Below are positions 16,778 to 27,168 of a DNA stretch of 64,000 bases, piece by piece. Position numbers and translations under genes: made by a program. This stretch comes from Polyangiaceae bacterium (GTDB taxonomy: Bacteria; Myxococcota_A; Polyangia; Polyangiales; Polyangiaceae). Below the pieces are notes generated by a model. That model was not told the DNA's origin and made no database searches. It worked only from the letters and a program-made list of their open reading frames with translations. Where the stretch lies: assembly GCA_016715885.1 (NCBI GenBank), contig JADJXL010000018.1, forward strand, positions 434,001 to 498,000. The letters are read 5' to 3'. Every line of letters starts with the position of its first letter. Position 1 is the first letter of the stretch.

Positions 16778-18098
16778 ATGTCATTCGCGGATCGTTTCGT
16801 ACTCGGCGAACGCGTGGGCATCGGCGCCACCGGCGAAGTTTTTCGAGCTTTCGACAAGGTGCAAGGCATTCCTGTCGCCATCAAACGCCTTCACGAGCAC
16901 CTCGTGGCCGATCCCTTCTCCCGCGAACGATTTCGTTGTGAAGCGAGCCTGTCGGGGCGCATCGACAGCGAACACGTCGTGCGCTGCTTGGGAGGCGGCG
17001 TGGACGATGACGATCGCCCGTACTTGGTGCTCGAGTGGCTCGAGGGCGAGGATCTTTTGCAGCGCATGAAGGCGTCGCGCGTGTCGACTACGGAAGCCAT
17101 CGAGATCACGAGACAAACGGCGCTCGGGCTGCAAGCGATGCATGAAGCGGGCATCGTGCATCGCGATGTGAAGCCGCGAAACTTGTTCGTCGCGCGCAGC
17201 ACGGGAAAACCTTTTTGTCGTCAAACTGTTGGATCTGGGCCTCGCGTACGATTCGACTTCCGAGCGGCCCGAGGGTGTTGCGTTGGGTACGCCGTTCTAC
17301 ATGTCGCCCGAGCAAGCGCAGGCGAGCGGCGAGATTGGTCCCGCGTCGGATTTGTTTTCGCTCGGGGCGCTCTTTTTCGAGCTGCTCACGGGGCAGCGGC
17401 CTTTTTCGGGGCACACGACGTTCGCGCTGCTGGCGAAGATCGCGCTTCAAGTGTCGCCGCGGCTCGAGGATGTGTGGCCACATGCTCCGCGGTCGCTCGA
17501 AACGTTCATCGCACGTGCTCTTGCTCGCGATCCGGCGGCTCGGTTTTCGTCGGCGCGCGAGGTGGCGGGGGAGCTCGAACGGCTGCGTCACGCTCGATTG
17601 GACGCGGAAGTTCCCATCGCTTCGGATGGCGTGTCTGTCGAGCCAAACCCGGATCACTTGGTGGCGGTGATCTTCGGCAGGCTGCCGTTATCGAGCAACG
17701 TGGGGCGAAGTCGTGAGGAGTTGCGGCGGATCGTGGAGCAGCATCGAGGCTCGGTCGTGTCGCTGCTTGGTCGTGGTGTGGTGGCGATGTTTTACGGCGA
17801 GTGTGCGGATGGGCTTCTTCGAGCGGCTGATGCAGCTTTGGAGCTTGGGCAGTGCATCGCGGGCGCGCGGTGGTCGCTGGTGACGGGAGGTTCGCTTCCG
17901 GCGGGGGCAGGTTTGTCCGAGTCGATCATCGAACGAGGGACGCGGGCGCTCGAACGTGCGCGCACGTGTGCGGATGAAGCGTGTGTGCGTGTCGATGACG
18001 AAACGGCAGGTTTGCTCGAAGAGCACTACGTGATCGAGGGTTGTGCGGGTGCGCTTTCGCTTCGCGCCATGCGGGAGAACGGTTGTTCCGGGCCATGA
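16778..18098 (+). CDS. Ser/Thr kinase fused to nucleotide-cyclase-like domain, frameshifted
   Basis: Two frames join when one T is removed from the T run at 17212-17216, giving 439 residues. The kinase part has GIGATGEVFRAF, VAIKRL, IVHRDVKPRNLF, LLDLGLAY (with DLG in place of DFG) and GTPFYMSPEQA. The C-terminal 150 residues (LVAVIFGRL...GSVVSLLGRGVVAMFYGE...WSLVTGGS) follow the strand order of class III nucleotide cyclase domains but lack clear metal-binding Asp residues. In larger relatives such a domain is followed by an AAA and TPR part, which is missing here. It may be a regulatory pseudo-cyclase module; the truncation could be real. Confidence 0.8.
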
Positions 18099-18183
18099 AT
18101 TTGCGTACGCGCATCGGGTACGGTTAGGATGCGCCCCGCGAGCTGCGAGCTTCGAGTCGCGGCTTTGCGAAAGGACGAATCCA

Positions 18184-18845
18184 ATGAACGACTGGCTGAA
18201 GAGGGGGGCGCTGGCGCTCGTGCTCGGTGCGTTTTGCACGATGAGCGGAGCTGCCAATGCCGAGCCGAAGCCTGCGATCCTGACCCCGCCGACGAAGCTT
18301 GGGGCACCGGCGGCTGCCAAGGGCAATGACAAGGCTGCCGAGGCTGCGGACAAGGGCAAGGACAAGGCTGCGGAGGCGGGAGCCAAGGGGGGACGAGAAG
18401 GGCAAGGGCGACGAGAAGTCGGCTGAAGCCAGGACGGGAGCCTGCGGCGAGTGCTGCGGCGAGCGCAGGAGCGGCTCCGGAGGGTCCCGAGGACGAGAAG
18501 GCCAAAGAGGCTGCGATGGCCAAGCGCAAGGCGTGGAAAGAGGCACGCAAGGCGAAGGTCAAGGAGCATCGGGCCGAGATCAAGAAGAAGGTCGAGGCGG
18601 CGCTGAAGGGCAAGCCCATGGCGACCGCCATGAAGGAAGAGCTGAAGCGCCATGCGCGGCGTCTTGCGCGGCTGGAACGCGCCAAGAGCGTTGCGGACGA
18701 GGCGAAGGACAGCGAGACGGTGACGCGTGTCGACAAGCTCATCGAGAAGGAGAACGCACGCCACGACAAGTGGATGGCGGGCTACGACGCGAAGGCGACG
18801 GTTACGGCCGGTGACAAGGCAGGTGGGAAATGGGCCGATGGATGA
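18184..18845 (+). CDS. Secreted Lys/Ala-rich protein, two frameshifts
   Basis: The protein has a signal peptide (MNDWLKRGALALVLGAF, cleavage near ANAEPK), then a low-complexity Ala/Lys/Glu region and a long charged helix (WKEARKAKVKEHRAEIKKK). Removing one G near 18390 and one base near 18430 makes a single 219-residue frame; the middle sequence then reads AAASAGAAPEGPEDEKAKEA. The helical part suggests a coiled coil in the periplasm. It overlaps the start of the next gene by 16 bp, so the two are likely co-transcribed. No family was recognised. Confidence 0.7.
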
Positions 18846-19066
18846 CGTTGGTGCTGCTTGCCGCTTCGATGTGCGTCGTTGCGTGTGAAGAGCAGAAGCC
18901 GGCCCAACCGGCAGCAGGTGATGGCAAGACGGCCACGGCGGAGGCGGTCAAGGATGACGACATCCCGACGCCGGCCGATTTCGACGACGAGGCGGAGAAG
19001 GACATCACGCCGGCGAACTACAAGGCGGAAGTCGACGCGCTCGAGAAAGAAATCTCGGCGGAGTGA
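18830..19066 (+). CDS. Small acidic lipoprotein
   Basis: A 78-residue protein starting MGRWMTLVLLAASMCVVACEE, with a hydrophobic signal and a lipobox VVAC, so it is probably lipid-anchored. The mature chain is acidic (DDDIPTPADFDDEAEKD) and ends DALEKEISAE. An inner Met at 18842 is an alternative start. It overlaps the upstream secreted protein gene and ends 23 bp before the convergent rnz gene. Function unknown. Confidence 0.75.
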   Translation: MGRWMTLVLLAASMCVVACEEQKPAQPAAGDGKTATAEAVKDDDIPTPADFDDEAEKDITPANYKAEVDALEKEISAE

Positions 19067-19089
19067 GTGGCCAATAGGGTTTTCACGCC

Positions 19090-20021
19090 CTAATCATGTA
19101 CCGGCACTTCCACCAGCATCCCGTCTTCGGCCACCTCGACGAGCGTGCCCGGTTTCACTTCTTCTCGCGCCTGGTGAAGCAGCGTCCCTGGTTCACGGTC
19201 GTATCGCGTCGAAAGATGCGTCATCACGAGCTGCTTGACGCCTGCATCGCGCGCCACGATCGCCGCTTCTCGCGCCGTCGAATGCCGCGTGTCACGGGCG
19301 CGCAGTTGTTCCAAATCACCAAACGTCGCCTCGTGCACCAGCACATCGGCACCTTCCGCGGCGGCGATGGTTCCGTCACAGGGCCTCGTGTCGCCCGAAA
19401 CGACGATGCGCCTTCCTGTGCGGTTTGGCCCCACGACGTCGCCTGACGATACGACGCGTCCATCCGGCAAACGGATCGTTTCGCCGCGTTGCAGTTGCCG
19501 AAGAGCGGTCCTTCGGGAATGCCGAGCGCCTGAGCTTTCGTGATGTCGAAGCGCCCGGGGCGCGCATCTTCGATGAGCGCGTATCCCACCGAAGGGATGC
19601 GGTGATCCGTTTGGAATGCTTCGACGCGATAACCGTGACCGCGCAGCACCACTTGCCCAGGTTCGACTTCGACAATTTCAATCGGCAGCGTCACTTCATC
19701 CACGCCAAGCTTGATGACCTTGGGCAGGAACGTTGCGGCCGGTTTCGGTCCATACATGACGAGCGGTGTGGTTCGTCCCAGCATACCGAGCGTCCGGACG
19801 AACCCGATGATGCCCAAGTAATGGTCGGCATGGAAGTGCGTGAAAAACACGGCATCCAGGGAAAACCCGGTGCCATAACGAATCATTTGGCGCTGCGTAC
19901 CTTCGCCACAATCGAAGAGAAATGCTTGTCCTTCGCGCTTGAGGAACAGGCCGGACAGGTTTCGATGTGCCGTTGGGGCGGCGGCAGACGTGCCCAGGAA
20001 GACGAGGTGTAGGGCGGACAT
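19090..20021 (-). CDS. rnz: Ribonuclease Z, one frameshift
   Basis: Metallo-beta-lactamase-fold tRNA 3'-end nuclease. The first frame begins MSALHLVFLGTSAAAPTAHR and contains the metal motif THFHADHYLG and FLFDCGEGTQ; the second frame supplies GDTRPC, HEATF and MTHLSTRY. Adding one C near 19497 joins them at LFGQLQRGETIRLPDGR and gives a 310-residue protein of normal length. As written the gene is interrupted. The start at 20021 lies 62 bp from the divergent Cys-cluster gene. Confidence 0.9.
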
Positions 20022-20083
20022 GGGAGACGCTTCGGCGGCAAGCTAGCACGGTGCAGCGGTCGTCGGTTGTATATAACTGGCCC

Positions 20084-20620
20084 ATGATTCGTCTCGACCT
20101 TGCCGGCGTCGACTCGCTCGTGCTTTCGCCTTTGTGCCGGCGTTGTCCGCAAGGTCGTGCAGGCTGTTGTGCGGCGCCTCCGGCCGTTGCGTGGGCGGAC
20201 ATCGGACGAATCGTGCGTCTTGGCGGACGTGACTTTCTGCTGGACGAGCTGCGGGCCGGGCAGCTCGTGCCGAGCGCGCGGGGCCTTTCGATTCGGCGAG
20301 TCGCTGCAAGTGATGGATTTCCTGCGCGTTGCACGTACCTCGGTCCTGCGGATCGAGGATGTGTGCTCACGCCTGATCGGCGTTCGGCCACGTGCAATTA
20401 TTATTTGTGTGACGACGCGTTTGCCTTGGCCGAGCGGGAAGGCGATCCGCTCGTCCCTGCAGCCAGACTCGCACATGATCGCATCGTGGATCTTCTGGGT
20501 CAGTGTGACATCGAGCTTTCCGCGCTGGTAAGCGAGCGTTTTCCTGCGGGGCCGCCGTGGGATGCCGCGTTTCTCGACTGGGTTGCGTCCGAGTTCGAGA
20601 AGGTTTGCCTCACCCCCTAA
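20084..20620 (+). CDS. YkgJ-type Cys-cluster protein
   Basis: A 178-residue protein with the Cys pattern PLCRRCPQGRAGCCAAPP at the N-terminus and further Cys at CTYLGPADRGC and ATCNYYLC, fitting the YkgJ-type cluster-binding family. It may bind zinc or an Fe-S cluster; the role is unknown. The start at 20084 is the first Met of the conserved frame. The last residues (CLTP) are encoded by the first unit of the intergenic repeat at 20607, so the C-terminus was set by the repeat. Confidence 0.82.
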   Translation: MIRLDLAGVDSLVLSPLCRRCPQGRAGCCAAPPAVAWADIGRIVRLGGRDFLLDELRAGQLVPSARGLSIRRVAASDGFPARCTYLGPADRGCVLTPDRRSATCNYYLCDDAFALAEREGDPLVPAARLAHDRIVDLLGQCDIELSALVSERFPAGPPWDAAFLDWVASEFEKVCLTP

Positions 20621-20755
20621 CCCCCTCTCCAACTGGCGTTGGAGAGGGGGAACAGGCCTCACCCCCTAACCCCCTCTCCAACTGGCGTTGGAGAGGGGGA
20701 ACAACAATATCGATTTCTCTTGCTCCCCCTCTCCCTCATAGGGAGAGGGGCTACA
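20607..20755 (+). repeat. REP-like palindromic repeats, two tandem units plus a third hairpin
   Basis: Two adjacent 49-bp units starting at 20607 and 20656 each contain CCCTCTCCAACTGGCG TTGGAGAGGGG, a strong inverted repeat (CCCTCTCCAAC/GTTGGAGAGGG). A third, different hairpin near 20724-20752 (CCCCTCTCCCTCATAGGGAGAGGGG) follows. These are like the widespread intergenic CCCTCTCC...GGAGAGGG palindromes. They lie between two plus-strand genes and could act as a transcription-attenuating structure. Confidence 0.85.
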
Positions 20756-20809
20756 GGGAGGGGCAGGGTCTCTCCTCGCTTGCCTGCCAAGTGCTATCCG
20801 TCCGCGGCT

Positions 20810-23800
20810 GTGGACAGGTTGCAAGCGGACGGGCCCGTACGATTCCCCGAAGAACTGCCGATTACGGCCACGTGCGAGGCCATTGCGCGTGCCATTCACG
20901 AGCATCCGGTCATCGTCGTCGCGGGTGAAACGGGTTCGGGAAAAACCACACAACTGCCCAAAATCGCGTTGGCCATGGGGTCGAGGTTTGTCGGCGCGGA
21001 TCGGTGTCACGCAGCCTCGACGTATCGCGGCCACCAGCGTCGCCCAGCGCGTGGCCAAAAGCTCGACGTCGCGCTCGGCAAAGAGGTCGGCTACAAATTC
21101 GCTTCGCCGAGCGCACGAGCCCATCGACGTACGTCAAGTTCATGACCGATGGCATCTTGCTTGCGGAAATCCAAGGCGATCCGCTTCTCCGTGCCTACGA
21201 CACGCTCATCATCGACGAAGCCCACGAACGCAGCTTGAACATCGATTTCTTGCTCGGGTATCTCGTCCGGCTTTTGCAGAAGCGTAAGGATTTGCGCGTC
21301 ATCATCAGCTCCGCCACGCTCGAGACCGAAAGGTTTTCTGCATTTTCGGCGGGAGCGCCCGTCATCGAAGTATCCGGACGAGCATTTCCCGTCGATGTGA
21401 TTTATCGCGAAGCGCAAAAGGGAGAAAAACGACATCATCGATACGGTCGCGAATTGTATCGAAGAGATCACCGAAATCGACCCTCGCGAAGACATTCTCG
21501 TGTTTTTGCCCGGCGAGCGCGGGAGAAACCATGGATGGGCTCAATTCTCATGGGCTCCCGCGAACGGTACTTTTGCCGCTTTATGGGCGACTTCCCCAAT
21601 CCGAGCAGCAGCGGGTGTTTGCGCCTTTGCCCGAGCGGCGGATCGTCTTGGCGACGAACGTCGGAAACGTCGCTCACGATTCCGGGCATCGTGTACGTCG
21701 TGGATACGGGTTTGGCTCGAGTGAACCGGTATCATCCACGAACGGGCGTCACGAGCCTTCAAATTGAATCCATTTCGCGTGCGAGCGCCGACCAGCGCAA
21801 AGGTCGAGCGGGCCGAGTGCGAAGTGGCGTTTGTTTTCGACTGTACGAGCAGCGCGACTTCGAATTGCGATCGGCGTACACCGATCCGGAGATATTGCGC
21901 GTGGGATTGGCGGGCGTCATCCTGCAAATAAGTCGCTTGGCATTGGCGACATTCGCGAATTCCCGTTCCTCGATCCACCGCCGAAAAAGGCCATCGAAGA
22001 AGGCTACCGCGTGCTGGAGGAGCTGTCCGCGATCGACGAACAGGGCGAGCTCACCGAAATTGGCAAGAAACTCGCGCGTTTGCCGCTCGATCCGCGTCTT
22101 GGTCGCATGATATTGGCGGGCGAGCACGAAGGCAGTTTGGCCGAAGTGCTCGTGATTGCGTCCGCGCTTGGCGTGCAGGATCCGCGGGAAAGGCCGCTCG
22201 CTTTACAGAAAAAGGCCGACGACGCGCATCGCAAATTTCGCGACGAAGCTAGCGATTTTGCGAGCTTGTTGAAAATTTGGCAAGCATACCACGAAGCTCA
22301 ATCGAAAAATGTCGCGCGGGCAGCTTCAACGCTGGTGTTACGAGAACTTCTTGTCGCTCGTGCGAATGCGTGAATGGGCCGACGTGCATCAGCAGATCGC
22401 GCAAATCGTCAAGGAAATGGGCATTGCGCCAAGCAGCGGGCCGGCGAATGGGGATGCGATTCACAAGGCATTGTTGCCGGGCCTCTTGAGCAAGATTGGC
22501 ATGTGGAACCAGGAAGCGAAAACGTACATTGGCGCTCGGCAAGTGCGTTTTCAATTGCATCCTGCGAGCGGATTGTCCAAAAAACCGCCGGCGTGGGTCG
22601 TTGCGGCCGAGCTTGCATTGACATCGCAGCTTTTTGCGCGAACGGCGGCCAAAATCGATCCGGCGTGGCTCGAAGAAGCCGGGGGTGATTTGTGCCGACG
22701 CCATTACGGTGACCCGCATTGGGAGGAAAAGTCGGCGCAGGTGATGGCCAAGGAGCAAGTATCGCTGTATGGCTTGCCCATCGTCCGGGACCGCAAAGTG
22801 CATTATGGGCCGAAGGATCCCGCCGCTTCGCGCGACATTTTCATCACGCACGCGCTCGTTCGTCAGGAATACAAGACGAAAGGGCGCTTCATGGAGCACA
22901 ACCAGAAGCTCTTCGAGGAAGTACGTCGTTTGCGCGACAAAGCAAGGCGCAGCGACATGCTCGCCGACGATCACGCTTTGGCCTTGTTTTTTCAAGCGCG
23001 CGTGCCCGACGGGATTTACAGCGGAAAAACCTTCGAGGCGTGGCGCAAAGAAGCCGAAGCGAAAAATCCAAAATTGCTCGAGCTCTCCCTTTCCGATGTA
23101 TTGCTCGATGAAGCCGCCGAGCTCTCGCCCGAACGATTCCCCGATGTATTGATGCTGCAAGGAATTCGCCTTCCGCTTTCGTACAAGTTCGATCCAAGCG
23201 CCGATGACGACGGCATTACGATCACCGTGCCTTTGCCGCTCCTGCCGCAGCTCGACCCAGGCGTGCTCGAATGGACGATTCCCGGATGGCACGAAGACAA
23301 GATCGAACGGCTGCTCGATGAAATGCCCAAAGCGATGCGCAAATCGCTGGGTGATTGCAAGACGCTTGCAGCGGATTTGGCCAAACAACACAAACCTTTT
23401 CATGGACCGATGATCGAGACGCTCACGCGGACGATTCACGAGCGCACTGGCGTGCGTCTTCCGCCGGGGTCATTTCGTCCCGACCAGTTGCCCCCATTTT
23501 TGCGTTTTTATTTTCGCATCGTGGACGAAGACGGAAAGCTCGTGGGTGAAGGCCGGGACCTCGAACCATTGCGAGATAGGTTTGCCAAGCGTGCGCGGGA
23601 CGCGTGGGCGGGCGCGTCGAAAGCGACCATCGAGCGCGAGGGTTTTACCTCGTGGAGTTTCGATACGTTGCCGGAAGAGGTGAAAATCGATGTCGCTGGG
23701 CGCAAAATGATTGGGTATCCGGCGCTCGTCGACAATGAGAAAAGCGTGTCGATCCGGATCCTCGAATCAAGGGCCGCAGCGGACGAAGCGACGCGTGCAG

Positions 23801-24503
23801 GTTTGCGGCGACTCTTTTTGCTGCAAATGAGCACGCCATTGAACAAGCTCGAGCATCGGGTTTCGGCGGCCATTGCAACGGGACCTTTGGCGCAAGGGAC
23901 GGCGTACCGATTCGCACGCAAATTGTGCTGCGTGCATTCGACGAAGCGTTCGGTTTGTCGGATCCTGCGCGTTTTCCGCGCACGCGCAAGGATTTTCTCG
24001 CACGGCTCGACACGGGCAAGGTCGACCTCGGGACGCGTTTGTCCGTATTGAGCAAGCTGGCGGAAGACATTGGTTCGGAGCTTGGGCGAGTGGAGCAAAC
24101 GTTGCGATCGCTCGCGGGCAAACCCAGTGCGCCCAGGGCGGCGCTTGCCGAGGTGCGCGTGCAAGTGGATCACCTCACGCCGCCCGGATTCGTGGCACGT
24201 GAGCGTGTCGAGCGATTGGCGCATGTGCCGCGGTATTTGCGGGCGATTTGGTGCGCCTCGAACGAATGCCGAATGGTCCGCAAAAGGATCAGAGCAAAAG
24301 CCGAGCAAGTCGTTCCGCTATGGAATGCATGGCTCCAGCAGCAGGAAAAGCTGCGCGCGAAAGGCGTCCCGGTCGAGGATCTGGAGACATTTCGGTGGCT
24401 GATCGAAGAGCTACGTGTGTCGTTGTTTGCGCCGGAGTTGAAGGCGGCGGTGCCCGTGTCGCCGCAAAAGGTCACGGAATTGTGGAAGAGTTTGTCGCGG
24501 TGA
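20810..24503 (+). pseudogene. hrpA: ATP-dependent RNA helicase HrpA, about nine frameshifts
   Basis: DEAH-box helicase of the HrpA family, broken into frames that together cover the usual length (about 1230 residues). Recognised pieces in order: Walker A VVAGETGSGKTTQLP; GVTQPRRIAATSVAQRVA; DEAH box TLIIDEAHERSL; SATLETERF; ASADQRKGRAGRV; the HA2-type part FLDPPPKKAIEEG; and the long C-terminus (WCYENFLSLVRMREWADVH). Frame changes occur near 20985, 21060, 21105, 21425, 21515, 21662, 21935, 22305 and 23915. The start is probably the GTG at 20810. The reading-frame breaks exceed those of other genes, so decay is possible, but errors clustered in this stretch are also possible. Confidence 0.85.
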
Positions 24504-24558
24504 TGTTTCGCGAAACGAGCTTCTTGACAAGCGTGCAGACCGGCGGTATGGGCTGACG

Positions 24559-25035
24559 ATGACCGCGACCGAGGAAGTTGCGTGGTGTGATCGTTACGTC
24601 ACCGATGACGCGATTCGTGCTCTCGTGAAGGGTCTTCTCGATGCATCGTGGCCCGAAGCGGACTGGAAGCATCGCGAGCATTGCGTGGCGACGCTCGGGT
24701 TGATTCTATTTCACCCCGAAATGGACCTCGAACGCGAATTGCCCGGCATCATTCAGCGATACAACCTGGCACACGGCGGGCAAAATACCGATTCGTCGGG
24801 TTATCATCACACCATTACATTGCTTTACCTGAGCGCCATTCGCCATTTCGTGAAAACACTTCCAGGCAGCATGAGCCCAGGTGACGCCGCACGAATGCTG
24901 CTGCAATCTCCCGTCGGCAAAAAAGACTATCCACTTCGGTATTACTCGCGTGACCGCATCATGTCGAAAGAGGCGCGGCGTGAATGGGTCGACCCGGATC
25001 TCGACCAACCCGCGTATCCCATCAGCGGACACTAG
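24559..25035 (+). CDS. Conserved hypothetical protein with HxxH and YHxTIT motifs
   Basis: An intact 158-residue protein starting MTATEEVAWCDRYV. It shows a helical layout with WKHREHCVATLGLIL, then IQRYNLAHGG and GYHHTITLLYLSAI. This matches a widespread small unknown family with a HxxH pair and a YHETIT-like motif; metal binding by these His residues is an inference. No signal peptide. It stands 56 bp after the helicase gene and 125 bp before the sigma-54 activator, on the same strand. Confidence 0.8.
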   Translation: MTATEEVAWCDRYVTDDAIRALVKGLLDASWPEADWKHREHCVATLGLILFHPEMDLERELPGIIQRYNLAHGGQNTDSSGYHHTITLLYLSAIRHFVKTLPGSMSPGDAARMLLQSPVGKKDYPLRYYSRDRIMSKEARREWVDPDLDQPAYPISGH

Positions 25036-25160
25036 CCCGAGAAAAGATGCCAACTGTTTTGTGTAATTTGCTTAACGTCCACGAAAAAGACACGCACCTT
25101 CTCCGGCTCCAGCCTTTCCCAGCGCGGCCCCTTCGTCTACGCTCCCGTCGCGAGCGCTCC

Positions 25161-26974
25161 ATGCCCCACATCGTCGTACGCAAACCCGGTCAACTTCCCT
25201 ACTCGATTCCCCTCGCGGATGTCCTCCGCATCGGACGCCACGAAAGCAACGAGCTCGTCCTCGACGACAGCCAAGTTTCGCGCCGCCATGCGACGCTCAC
25301 CCGCAAGGACAACGGCTGGGAGCTTCAGGACAACGGCTCACGTCATGGAGTTCTCTGTAACGGCGCGCCGACGACCACCGCTGTCGTCCGCGATGGCGAC
25401 CAAATCCAGATAGGCAATGTCCTTCTCGAGATTCACGAGGGTGACGAGCGCACCATCGTTCATCATCAAGTCACGGCGGCCGGCCCGTCGTCGCACAATG
25501 CACCGGTCGATCGTCGCCTCGCCCTTCTTTTCGACGTCAGCCGCGCCATCGGCGCCATCGGCGATACCGACGCCATGCTTGGCGAGATGCTCGAAGCCAT
25601 CGTTGACGTTCTTGGTTGCGAGCGCGCGCTCGTGGGCTTGGCGACGCCGAACGAGGCATCACACGAAGGTTTTCCGCACGCGAGGTTCTGCAGGCGCCGA
25701 TGTCGTCGTCAGTCGAGCGCTCCTCGAGGCCATTCTTGGCAGGCGCGAATCCGTCATCGTTCGCGATGCGGAAGCGGAAGCTCATCTGCGCACATTGCAT
25801 CGCGAGGGCATTCTTTCGGCCATGGCCGTGCCGCTCGGTTTTTCCACGCGCCCCGTCGGGCTGCTTTATGTCGACGACCGCCGCAAGACCGAGCGTTTTG
25901 GTGTCGATGACCTCGCGTACTTGACCGCGCTCGGTCACCTCGTCAGCGCGGCCCTACAAAAGCGCCGAACGACTCCAACGTGTCGAAGCGATTGCCGAAT
26001 CTTTGGGCGGCGCGACGGGCGAAATCATCGGCGCGAGCGATTCGATGAACCGCTTGCGTATTGCAATCACAAAGTACGGCGCCGCGGGTCATACCAACGT
26101 GCTCATTCGTGGCGAAAGTGGAACTGGCAAGGAGCTCGTCGCCCGTGCTCTCCATGAAGCGTCGGTACGTGCATCCAAACCATTCGTGACGCTCAATTGC
26201 GCAGCGATTCCCGAATCCATGCTCGAAAGCGAGCTTTTTGGCCACGAGAAAGGCGCATTCACGGGAGCCGTTGCCAAAAACGAGGTAAGTTTGCGCTCGC
26301 GGACGGCGGTACGCTTTTTCTCGATGAGTGGGGACCTTGCAATTCCTGCCCAGGCCAAGCTATTGCGAGCATTGCAAGAAGGTGAAATCCAAGCCGTTGG
26401 CGCCGAACGAGCCATTCACGTCGACGTTCGTGTCGTCAGCGCTACGCACAAAAACCTCGTGAAAGAAATCGAAGCTGGGCGGTTTCGAGAAGATCTGTAT
26501 TATCGTTTGGCGGTTGTCGAAATCGACGTTCCGCCATTGCGTGAGCGTGGAGCCGACGTCGCGCTCATTGCGCATGCCTTGATGCGCCGATCGGCGACCG
26601 TCATGGGCAAACGGCTCGAAGGGTTCACGGAAGCTGCATTATCGGCGCTGGCTCGGCATTCGTGGCCCGGTAATGTGCGCGAGCTTCGGAATGAAATCGA
26701 GCGAGCGGTCATCAATGCCGACGGTCCGCTCATCGACGCGCATGATTTGTCTCCGCGTCTCGGTGCGGCGCGGCCGAAACCGGATCAGCCACGAGACAGA
26801 AGTTTGGCCGAGCAATTTGCCGAGCTCGAGCCCACGGAAAAGATGCTCGTCGAGCAGGCCATGGCGCAAGCCAAAGGCAATGTCAGTGAAGCGGCGCGCC
26901 TCCTCGGCATTACGCGCATCATGATGAAGCGGCGCGTGGATCGGCTCCTTGGTGGGGCCAAAGAAGACGATTGA
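25161..26974 (+). CDS. Sigma-54-dependent activator with FHA and GAF domains, frameshifted
   Basis: Enhancer-binding protein that would activate sigma-54 promoters. From the start at 25161: FHA domain (residues 1-95; LRIGRHESNELVL, SQVSRRHATL, GSRHGV), GAF domain (about 110-260), then the AAA+ domain with Walker A GESGTGKE, GAFTGA and the DNA-binding Fis-type helix-turn-helix at the C-terminus (GNVSEAARLLGITR). Frame changes near 25670 and 25970 and a compensating pair at about 26284 and 26335 break it as written. The FHA domain implies control by a phosphorylated partner, for which the kinases in this window are candidates. Its likely targets are the two lipoprotein genes downstream. Confidence 0.9.
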
Positions 26975-27000
26975 TCAATCGATCGATCTTTTGATCAGGC
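26971..27000 (+). promoter_or_regulatory. Upstream activating sites for 27169 gene
   Basis: TTGATCAATCGATCGATC at 26971-26988 and a weaker TTGATCAGGCGATGC at 26991, about 90-110 bp before the -24/-12 promoter. The first matches an 18-nt element found twice before the gene at 28912. The sites overlap the final codons of the activator gene. Binding by that activator is inferred. Confidence 0.65.
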
Positions 27001-27079
27001 GATGCGGTGGCGTTGGCTCACTCGAGCCAGCTCCACGGGCGGCATGATCAAGAACCGTGTATTTTCCAGTAGTTACGCG

Positions 27080-27097
27080 TTGGCACGGTCATCGCAA
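27080..27097 (+). promoter_or_regulatory. Sigma-54 (-24/-12) promoter
   Basis: TTGGCACGGTCATCGCAA has GG and GC separated by exactly ten bases (27082/27083 and 27094/27095) and closely matches the TGGCACG-N4-TTGCW consensus. It lies 72 bp before the start of the lectin lipoprotein gene and downstream of a sigma-54 activator gene. Confidence 0.75.
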
Positions 27098-27168
27098 TAG
27101 GGCTCTGCAGAACGCTCGGCCGTCTGTCCCGATGAACGGGAGCGGTCAGGGCACCGGAGGATATTGCC

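Noticed and set aside
20607..20755. CRISPR array
   Set aside because: The two tandem units have no unique spacers; they are palindromic REP-like repeats.
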